From: Pseudoalteromonas ulvae UL12
Lineage (GTDB): Bacteria > Pseudomonadota > Gammaproteobacteria > Enterobacterales > Alteromonadaceae
Direction: 5' to 3'
Assembly: GCF_014925405.1 (NCBI RefSeq)
Contig: NZ_AQHJ01000023.1
Span: 496,001-560,000 of the forward strand
DNA length: 64,000 nt
Shown: in pieces, positions 9,722 through 16,157 of the stretch
Numbering within the stretch: the stretch's first letter is position 1
Layout: the number at the start of each line of letters is the position of its first letter
Program-made: the position numbers and the translations under genes
The notes under the pieces: model-generated
Seen by the model: the letters and a program-made list of their open reading frames with translations, nothing else
The model's database searches: none
What the model was told of the DNA's origin: nothing

Positions 9722-10678
9722 ATGGCATTATCGCTACAAGAGAAAATTGAAGATGCAAATCAAGGTGTTTACCTCATAGGTACTACGCCACCAAAAATTG
9801 ATACCGATAATGCGCAATTAGAAACAATTGCCAATAAACTACTTAGCCGTCTACATGAAATTGAATATGATGGTGTGGTGATTTATGACATTCAAGATGA
9901 AAGTAGCCGTATCAGCGCCCCGCGCCCTTTCCCATTTAAGCAAACGGTCGACCCTCGCGTATACAGCCAACTGCTGAGCAAATTGTCTGAATTAGATGTG
10001 ATCACCTATAAAAGTGTCGCACAGCGTGGTGTCACACAATTCAAAGCCTGGCTTAACGAAACCAAGCAAGAATTCAATCTGAAAAATTTAGTCTTAGTCG
10101 GCAGCCCTTCATCAGAAGGCGACATCAAGTTGAGCTTGCCTGATGCTTACCAAACATTGGCGGACAGCGAGCAAGATTTCTTCTTAGGTGGCGTGACGAT
10201 TGCTGAGCGTCATGCCTCAAAACGCAACGAGCATACGCGCCTGATCGAAAAAACACAGCAAGGCTGCCGCTTCTTTATTTCGCAAGCTGTTTATGATGCA
10301 CAAGCAACCATTGATTTAATTACCAGTTATGCCCGTACATGCCGCCAAGAAGGTATTAAACCTAACCGTGTGATTTTAACTTTTACCCCTTGCGGTGGTG
10401 AAAAAACCCTACAATTTATGCAGTGGCTAGGCATTGCAGTCCCTGAAGCGACAAAATGGCGCATATTGGATGCCGAGGATTCACTTAATGAATCAATTCG
10501 TATTTGCCGTGAAAATTTAAACCAGATTTTGCGTAGTTGTGCCCACTTAGATGTGCCGTTGGGTTTAAATATTGAAAGCTTAACTAACCGTAAAGAAGAG
10601 ATTGATGCATCGATTAATCTTTATCGTTTACTAAAGGCGACGATGGAGCTCAACCTAGCCGAAAAACAAATTGCTTAA
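9722..10678 (+). CDS. Divergent methylenetetrahydrofolate reductase-family protein
   Basis: A 318-aa protein of the MetF/MTHFR TIM-barrel family. Family features are TTPPK near the N-terminus (matching FFPPR of E. coli MetF) and FFISQAVYD near residue 190 (matching ITQFFFD). Two residues important in E. coli MetF seem changed: Glu28 aligns with Gly20, and the RGD segment holding Asp120 aligns with LVGSPSSEGD. So it may not carry out the standard NADH-dependent reduction to methyl-THF, and could be a paralogue using another donor, folate or partner. The upstream MetJ operator ties it to methionine metabolism. The ATG follows AGGGT, and a strong terminator makes it a single-gene unit. Confidence 0.75.
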   Translation: MALSLQEKIEDANQGVYLIGTTPPKIDTDNAQLETIANKLLSRLHEIEYDGVVIYDIQDESSRISAPRPFPFKQTVDPRVYSQLLSKLSELDVITYKSVAQRGVTQFKAWLNETKQEFNLKNLVLVGSPSSEGDIKLSLPDAYQTLADSEQDFFLGGVTIAERHASKRNEHTRLIEKTQQGCRFFISQAVYDAQATIDLITSYARTCRQEGIKPNRVILTFTPCGGEKTLQFMQWLGIAVPEATKWRILDAEDSLNESIRICRENLNQILRSCAHLDVPLGLNIESLTNRKEEIDASINLYRLLKATMELNLAEKQIA

Positions 10679-10700
10679 CCCATCTTAAAGCAACTCAAAA

Positions 10701-10732
10701 AACCTAACCTTTGCCCCAAGGTTAGGTTTTCT
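10701..10732 (+). terminator. Rho-independent terminator after the MTHFR-like gene
   Basis: AACCTAACCTT and AAGGTTAGGTT form an 11-bp stem around a 6-base loop, followed by TTCTCT. It begins 22 bases after the stop codon. Confidence 0.85.
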
Positions 10733-10915
10733 CTAATCCGTAACGTTCCAAAAAATTGACAGCGTTATCATATAGATAAATTACTCTATCTATAACGCGA
10801 TGTGATTTTTCCCCCCTTTTATATAGCATAAAAATCTAGCTTATTATTTTACATTAGTTTCTAATTTAAATACGCTGACTGTCCGCTTTCAACAATCTAT
10901 AAAAGGAAGTTATAA

Positions 10916-11614
10916 GTGAATTGGCTAGAGTCAAATGTATATCTGCAAGTCTCATCGCATTATCAAGAATCCAATACGATCAATGTGCTACTGAAAGTGC
11001 TAGAAACAATGTGTTGTAATGTCAAAGTCGACACCAACCTACCTGAATTAAATGAGGCAAAACAAGACAACCTTTACTTAATTTGTGCTCGGGATACACC
11101 ATGGAATGATATGTTACCGGCCCATTTAATGCTGCTCGCCAGAGATCATCGCGTGATTATTTACAATGCAAAGCATGAGGAAATTTCTGAGCAATTACTA
11201 CTGATGGCAAACGTCAAAGGCGTCTTTTACCATAATGATACCCCCGACATTCTATTAAAAGGGATCAGTAAAATTTTAAATGATGAATTATGGTTTAAAC
11301 GCAGCTCTATCTGTAAAGCCTTTGGTAACTTACTCGCCCAGCAACCTAAATATGCAGCCTCAGAGCAAAGTAATGACTCACTTGAAAAACTGACCAAGCG
11401 AGAGCGCACTATAATTCATCTCATCTCACAAGGTGCAAAAAACAAAGATGTCGCCGAGAAACTGCACATCAGCGACCACACAGTCAAAACCCACCTTTAC
11501 AGTGCATTCAGAAAAACCAATGCCCGCAACCGTATTGAGCTAGTCAATTGGGCGCAAAAGTTTTTACCTTGTGCCCTGCAACATGGCGCACCAGCTAGCC
11601 ATATCAATCCTTAA
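10916..11614 (+). CDS. csgD: CsgD-like LuxR-family regulator of curli
   Basis: A 232-aa transcription regulator. Residues 1-130 resemble a receiver-like domain without a clear phospho-acceptor aspartate, as in CsgD. Residues 158-215 are a LuxR helix-turn-helix (LTKRERTIIHLISQGAKNKD, then HISDHTVKTHL). The GTG start follows AAGGAAG at good spacing. The gene converges on csgG and shares its terminator, which, with the domain layout, supports the CsgD call over a generic LuxR protein. CsgD activates curlin genes for biofilm matrix. In E. coli csgD is divergent from csgBA; here it sits at the far end of the locus with its own 200-base leader. Confidence 0.82.
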   Translation: MNWLESNVYLQVSSHYQESNTINVLLKVLETMCCNVKVDTNLPELNEAKQDNLYLICARDTPWNDMLPAHLMLLARDHRVIIYNAKHEEISEQLLLMANVKGVFYHNDTPDILLKGISKILNDELWFKRSSICKAFGNLLAQQPKYAASEQSNDSLEKLTKRERTIIHLISQGAKNKDVAEKLHISDHTVKTHLYSAFRKTNARNRIELVNWAQKFLPCALQHGAPASHINP

Positions 11615-11620
11615 CGACAA

Positions 11621-11650
11621 AAAAAGAGTCTCTTATTAGAGACTCTTTTT
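11621..11650. terminator. Bidirectional terminator shared by csgD and csgG
   Basis: AAAAAGAGTCTC and GAGACTCTTTTT form a perfect 12-bp stem with a 6-base loop and T-runs on both strands. It sits between the converging csgD and csgG genes, and the csgG stop codon is inside it. Confidence 0.9.
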
Positions 11651-12874
11651 TTGTAAGTGATCATTCACTTTTATTATCACACGGCGATCGAAAAACAATC
11701 CTTCTGGATCATCAGACTGAAACATTGCCTGCTCCTCACCTAATCCGGCAATTGCGATCCGCTCCATGGCAATGCCGTTTTGCAGCATATATTGTGCAAT
11801 ATTTTTTGAGCGACTGAGTGAAAGCGCACTGTTATCGTCACTGTGGCCGCGTTGATCCGCATAACCATAAAGCTGAACACTTAATCGTGAATCACTATTG
11901 AGTAAGTCTATGATGCTATTGAGTTGATCGACATACACTGATTCTACTTGTGCCGTGCCCGTTCTAAATTGCACCGCAAAGCTCAATTGCGTCACGGCTT
12001 GCTGAGACACTGTGGCCATGTGCTGTGCTTTTAGCATTTGCTGCTGTTTGAGTGCCGCAGCTTGTTTTGCTTTTACTTGCTCAAGCGCACGTCTATTTTG
12101 TTCTTGTGTGGTCCAAATTCCTTTATCAATCCCTTTGACAACCAAAGTCGATAACGCTTTTTCTATCGCTTGTTTGACACAAATATGCATCGGCTCGTTT
12201 TCACTGTAGCCCGCCTCTGCTTCTGCCAAACGTTTATAACTGACATAACGGAAAAAGCCCGCGCGAATTTCTTGGCTCAAGACTTTTTTAGTGGTCGCGA
12301 CCGATAATAAAATTTGCCCGGTACGTACATCCACCGCACGTAAGTAAATTGAAATCACATCTTCGCGGTACAGCTCTGAAGCACCAATACCAAAATACTC
12401 CATCCCTAAGCCACCTGTTTTAACATTCGAATCATAGCTAATAATGCCACCTTCAAGAATAATTTTTGCAGTGGTTAATGGAGGTAATTGTGTTGTTTCT
12501 TCTTCTTTGTCTTTAAGTGATGCTCGGACAATTTTACGTTCTGTAAGAATATTTTGTAGTCCTTCGCGTTCAACAGGTGTAAACCAATCAGACTCATGCA
12601 GTGCTTGCACTAAAATGGAGTTTGCCCCTTGTGTCACCGCTGTTGAAAACGAGCTGACATTCGCTTGGGGTTTGTATTGCCCAGTTTGATCACGAAACGA
12701 ATAAACTGACACCGCCACACTTCCCGCGGGAGTGGGTAAGTTTTTAAGCTCATTAAATGTATCGGTTTGCTCAAGCGCTTGTGCAATTTCAAGATCCGGT
12801 GGCAACGTTTTATTCACGACCGAACAACCGGATAAAATGACCACTAAGGCCAATAAAAAAGACTGTTTCATCAT
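11636..12874 (-). CDS. csgG: CsgG curli secretion channel fused to a C-terminal OmpA-like domain
   Basis: CsgG forms the nonameric outer-membrane pore that exports curlins. Lipobox LSGC gives lipid-anchored Cys17. Residues 40-255 match E. coli CsgG closely (SVYSFRDQTGQYKP, ERKIVRAS, YFGIGAS, NEPMHICVKQAIEKAL). Unlike the 277-aa E. coli protein, this one has 412 residues: a Gln/Ala-rich linker (258-295) and then an OmpA-like peptidoglycan-binding domain (about 296-405) with YADQRG and LSLSRSKNIAQYM. The eyelet loop KPQANVSSF is one residue longer than E. coli KPYPASNF: Tyr51 becomes Gln, Asn55 becomes Ser and Phe56 is kept. Its ATG overlaps the csgF stop (ATGA). Last gene of csgBAEFG. Confidence 0.92.
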   Translation of the reverse strand: MMKQSFLLALVVILSGCSVVNKTLPPDLEIAQALEQTDTFNELKNLPTPAGSVAVSVYSFRDQTGQYKPQANVSSFSTAVTQGANSILVQALHESDWFTPVEREGLQNILTERKIVRASLKDKEEETTQLPPLTTAKIILEGGIISYDSNVKTGGLGMEYFGIGASELYREDVISIYLRAVDVRTGQILLSVATTKKVLSQEIRAGFFRYVSYKRLAEAEAGYSENEPMHICVKQAIEKALSTLVVKGIDKGIWTTQEQNRRALEQVKAKQAAALKQQQMLKAQHMATVSQQAVTQLSFAVQFRTGTAQVESVYVDQLNSIIDLLNSDSRLSVQLYGYADQRGHSDDNSALSLSRSKNIAQYMLQNGIAMERIAIAGLGEEQAMFQSDDPEGLFFDRRVIIKVNDHLQKKSL

Positions 12875-13308
12875 CCGCCAAACCTCGGTACTTCAACTAT
12901 CACCACTTCACCGGTCACTGTATTGGTTATTTGCACGGTGATTGTATCCACCCCACTAGTCAGCACTTGAATTTCATAATCTCCACTCATAAAAATAGAG
13001 TCTTGATTAAAAATGCTGTCATCAACCCCTTCACCAAATGCCAGATCAGTAATCTCGCGTACCATGCGATTGATATAAGCTCGCTCTAACGAGTCTTGGA
13101 ATTTTTCGGCATAGCTTTTTTCATTAATTGGCGCTTTGTGCTTGTTTTGCGATTGCGCTTTATTGAGCAACATCGAGCCATTTAAAGGACTGCCGCCAAA
13201 ACTTGGATTGATTGGGGTGTACACTAATTCACTGGCGAAGGCATGTGAGACAGATAACATCATCACTGCACTTATTATTATTTTTTTTGATCTTGTCATT
13301 ACTACCAT
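12871..13308 (-). CDS. csgF: Curli assembly factor CsgF
   Basis: CsgF is a secreted chaperone-like factor that sits on the CsgG pore and places the CsgB nucleator at the cell surface. The 145-aa product has a signal peptide (ending SHAFA) followed by ELVYTPINPSFGGSPLNGS, the conserved N-terminus that plugs the CsgG channel. The rest is a typical CsgF domain ending in VEVPRFGG. E. coli CsgF has 138 aa. The start could also be the ATG at 13299 (MTRSKK), which gives a shorter n-region. The gene overlaps csgE upstream and csgG downstream, so translation is probably coupled. Confidence 0.92.
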   Translation of the reverse strand: MVVMTRSKKIIISAVMMLSVSHAFASELVYTPINPSFGGSPLNGSMLLNKAQSQNKHKAPINEKSYAEKFQDSLERAYINRMVREITDLAFGEGVDDSIFNQDSIFMSGDYEIQVLTSGVDTITVQITNTVTGEVVIVEVPRFGG

Positions 13309-13697
13309 CCACTACTGGCTAAATCTTCACTTTGTTCGATAAATTGCGAACGAGCTATCGCATCAATCGTGGTGTAAATTGCTTGTTCTACTTTATCTTC
13401 AACCGGCTCAATGCGTCGGCCCATGTACGTGCCATAAATAATGGTGTTGTTCATCTCAACCACGAGGCGGGTGCCTGCCCGTGGTACTACGGTTTCTTTT
13501 ATCACTACGTTGGTGCCTACTGTGTTGGGCATGTCCTGCCATAATAAGCTGAATTTATTATAAAATTCATGACCTGAGCGACTGATTGTACGATCGAGTA
13601 ACAAGCCACTGATTTCTATTTCGCCATAGACAGGTTTCGTCGTGCACAGTAAGAAAACGCACATTAGTAACAATGGGATAGAGTGATATCGGTTCAT
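13302..13697 (-). CDS. csgE: Curli secretion specificity factor CsgE
   Basis: CsgE is a periplasmic adaptor that caps CsgG and hands over CsgA for export. From the chosen ATG the product is 131 aa: a signal peptide (MNRYHSIPLLLMCVFLLC onward, ending at about VYG) and a mature part starting EIEISGLLLDRTISRSGHEF, which parallels E. coli VEVPGLLTDHTVSSIGHDF. E. coli CsgE is 129 aa. A longer frame reaches back to 13766, but its extra 23 residues overlap the curlin gene and would bury the signal peptide. A GC-rich hairpin (13704-13721) sits just before this ATG, and there is no good Shine-Dalgarno. Confidence 0.88.
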   Translation of the reverse strand: MNRYHSIPLLLMCVFLLCTTKPVYGEIEISGLLLDRTISRSGHEFYNKFSLLWQDMPNTVGTNVVIKETVVPRAGTRLVVEMNNTIIYGTYMGRRIEPVEDKVEQAIYTTIDAIARSQFIEQSEDLASSGW

Positions 13698-13703
13698 AAA
13701 AGT

Positions 13704-13721
13704 GGGGCCAATCAAGGCCCC
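13704..13721 (-). terminator. Hairpin between the curlin gene and csgE
   Basis: GGGGCC and GGCCCC form a GC-only 6-bp stem around a 6-base loop, followed on the minus strand by ACTTTTAT and then the csgE start. It looks like a weak or partial terminator or attenuator that would let far more curlin mRNA than csgEFG mRNA be made. It could also stabilise the curlin mRNA 3' end or limit csgE translation. Confidence 0.6.
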
Positions 13722-13731
13722 TCCTACACAA

Positions 13732-15240
13732 TTATTGTTGAACAATCGTTGCGCTGTTGTAATCACCTACTTGTGTGATTGAAATGTTACCTGAGGCACT
13801 AATAATTGAACCTTCAACTAAGTTGCCATCACCCATTTGATTGATGCTTAGTGTGATATCACCACCACCAACCAAAAGTGCATCGCCACCTAGACCGCCA
13901 ATCATGTTGTAATTGCCCGTTTGCGCAATATCAATATTGTGGCCACTGCCTTCAATCATCATGTCTAGTGAGTTTAAGTCACCGTTTTGTGCAATATCTA
14001 CATTACTATTGTTACTGTCTAAAATACTGCTGAACGTAACCGTTGAGTCATTTTCATTACCCATTTGTGACACCATCACTTCATTATTAAAGCTGGTCAG
14101 TGACACATTAGGATACGATGACTGTACAAGACTCGCATTCGAATCACCTGTTTGTGACACAGTGACATTGCTATCTGCAGCATTAAAGTTCGCAATATGG
14201 CTGCTGTTGTCATTACCAAGTTGTATCAAAGTGAAATCATTATTGTCGCCTAATGCGCCCATGTATGATTCATTGCTATTGCCCAATTGCGTTACTTTGA
14301 AATCATTATCACTGCCAATCACATCAGCTGACGCTTTATTTTCATCGCCTTGCTGGTTAATGGCGACTTCATTGTCTGAGCCTGTGAACACATCGCTGAC
14401 AATTTCATTGTCATCGCCACGTTGATCAAGCATTAACGTGTTATCGTTTCCTTCTACAGCGGCCACAGTAACTGCGTTACTACCACCTTGCTGATCAATC
14501 GAAATATCATTGTCTGAACCATTGATTAAACCAATAGTCGCCACTTGGATATCACCTACTTGCTCAACATTGAGCTCATTCGCATCACCGATTAACTCAT
14601 TTACTTTTAAGGTATTCCAAAGGCCATCTTGAACAACGTCGATACTGTTTGCATCACCTTGCACTTTGTCTAAGTGCATTTCACTCCACGCACCCGCTTG
14701 AGATACAGAAACAGCATTGCTATTTCCTTGCATGTCTTTGTTATAAGCCCAATGCCCACCATCAGATTGCTCAACGGTAATCTCATTGTTATCGCCGGTG
14801 ATAACATTAATCGCTTCATTGTTAGCGCCTAAAAAGCCTGCACCAGACTGAGTCACAGCAATTTCATTGCCATTACCAGTTAGCTCAGTTAACGCACCAT
14901 TCATCTCGCCATTTTGAGTGTAAACCTGGCTATTTTCATTGCCTGTGGTGGTTAAAAGAAGCAAATTACTTTGCCCTACTTGCACTGTTTCAGTGCTATT
15001 AGCTTCACCTGTTGTGGTTATTTCAAGCTGATGTAAGTCACCATCTTGCAACGCTCTTAAATCATTCCCCCAGGTCACACCTGTTCCTGAAGTTTGATTG
15101 ATTACCATTGAGTTACCGACTACTTGTACTTTATTTTTAGTATGGACGGACTCACTTAAATCTTTGCTGCTTGCCAGCACCGTTGTTGAACTCAACGCCA
15201 TTGCGACAGCACATGTAACCAGAGATTTATTTAATTTCAC
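13732..15240 (-). CDS. csgA: Giant CsgA-like major curlin
   Basis: A 502-aa secreted amyloid subunit, about three times the E. coli CsgA (151 aa). A signal peptide (residues 1-23, ending VLA) leads into an N-terminal segment and then roughly 18 curlin-type units of 22-23 residues. The usual pattern is G-x-x-N-x5-Q-x-G-x2-N, seen in GDANELNVEQVG, GSDNDISIDQQG and GNDNTLMLDQRG. Each unit keeps one N-x5-Q strand; the second strand varies more than in E. coli. The protein is very acidic (many Asp, Asn). Start is GTG with AGGAG 7 bases upstream. It sits 20 bases after csgB, which supports its role as the fibre subunit. Confidence 0.87.
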   Translation of the reverse strand: MKLNKSLVTCAVAMALSSTTVLASSKDLSESVHTKNKVQVVGNSMVINQTSGTGVTWGNDLRALQDGDLHQLEITTTGEANSTETVQVGQSNLLLLTTTGNENSQVYTQNGEMNGALTELTGNGNEIAVTQSGAGFLGANNEAINVITGDNNEITVEQSDGGHWAYNKDMQGNSNAVSVSQAGAWSEMHLDKVQGDANSIDVVQDGLWNTLKVNELIGDANELNVEQVGDIQVATIGLINGSDNDISIDQQGGSNAVTVAAVEGNDNTLMLDQRGDDNEIVSDVFTGSDNEVAINQQGDENKASADVIGSDNDFKVTQLGNSNESYMGALGDNNDFTLIQLGNDNSSHIANFNAADSNVTVSQTGDSNASLVQSSYPNVSLTSFNNEVMVSQMGNENDSTVTFSSILDSNNSNVDIAQNGDLNSLDMMIEGSGHNIDIAQTGNYNMIGGLGGDALLVGGGDITLSINQMGDGNLVEGSIISASGNISITQVGDYNSATIVQQ

Positions 15241-15260
15241 TGGGTTTCTCCTAGATATTG

Positions 15261-15749
15261 TTATTGTTTAGAAAACGAGACATTGACCACAAGATCGTTA
15301 CCGATTTGCGTGACTTTAAATGCCTGTTCACCTATCTGTGAAATATTGGCTATGTTGGCATCGCCCTGCTGGAATACTTCAGCGTGGTTATTATTCCCTT
15401 GCTGTGACAGGTTGATGAGGTTATCTGAACCATTTTGCAAAAAGGTCGCTAAATTATTGCTGCCATTTTGCACCACATACGCCTCATTCGTACTTCCATT
15501 TTGTTGGTTGACTGTTGCTTTATTTAATATCCCATACTGAGTGACAACTACTTGATGCTGTTGCGCACCGTCTCGGTATTGCAGGGAAGGATTTAGACTG
15601 AGAGAAAGAGGAGATTCGATGAGGTCTTGATGAAGCTTCGACAATGACTGATCACAAAAAGCGGGCAGACTAACCATTAAAGCACTGCAAGACAGCAGGG
15701 CAATCAAGGCATTTGATCGGTTATTCGCGGTATGTTTTTGTGTGGTCAT
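15261..15749 (-). CDS. csgB: Curlin nucleator CsgB-like protein
   Basis: A 162-aa secreted curlin with a signal peptide (residues 1 to about 33) and about five curlin repeats of 19-22 residues, such as NEAYVVQNGSNNLATFLQNG and NHAEVFQQGDANIANISQ. Repeats keep the N/S-x5-Q-x-G-x2-N pattern and often a second Q, as in E. coli CsgA/CsgB (151 aa). As the small first gene before the main curlin it is best read as the nucleator that templates fibre growth, though the A/B assignment rests on position and size only. The start has a weak Shine-Dalgarno. It heads the csgBAEFG transcript. Confidence 0.85.
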   Translation of the reverse strand: MTTQKHTANNRSNALIALLSCSALMVSLPAFCDQSLSKLHQDLIESPLSLSLNPSLQYRDGAQQHQVVVTQYGILNKATVNQQNGSTNEAYVVQNGSNNLATFLQNGSDNLINLSQQGNNNHAEVFQQGDANIANISQIGEQAFKVTQIGNDLVVNVSFSKQ

Positions 15750-16157
15750 TATTATTATCTTTATCAGGGACTCAACCCCTTTAATCTACCGATATAACCT
15801 AGCTGTCGCATATCGGCCATAATTACTCTTTATTTTAATTATTTAAATTCAATAACTTAAACACTTAAAAATCTAAATGTTAATTTTTTATAAACACGAA
15901 TACCAAAAAAGTATGAGAAAAAATAAACTGACAATTTCCCCATCGCCTGCCATTTAAAGATAAAAAAGAAACATTAAAACAATAACTTGAGAAATAACGT
16001 TCCTTTTTTGAATATTTAACTTGCCTAAAATATAAAATGAGCGTTTTCTTAATAGGTTGCTGATTTATTTAATACACATTTAGATTGCTGGAATTTGAGG
16101 CCTAAGCGCTCAGGATATGCCTGAGTAAGACAATAAAGTCATAATGGAATCTCACTC
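15750..16157. promoter_or_regulatory. csgB / subtilase divergent regulatory region
   Basis: This 408-base gene-free stretch is very AT-rich between 15820 and 16080, typical of promoter DNA open to H-NS-like or IHF-like binding (inference). CCGATAT (15789-15795) and ATATCGG (15810-15816) form an inverted repeat with a 14-base spacer, 40-67 bases before csgB, a candidate operator or 5'-leader hairpin. CTCAGG/CCTGAG (16109-16125) forms a small hairpin in the subtilase leader. No confident -35/-10 pair was found for either gene. Confidence 0.5.

Noticed and set aside
13913..14425. A 170-codon plus-strand ORF inside the curlin gene
   Set aside because: It is an antisense frame kept open by the repetitive Asn/Asp/Gly codons of the curlin; it has no RBS and the curlin frame is clearly real.
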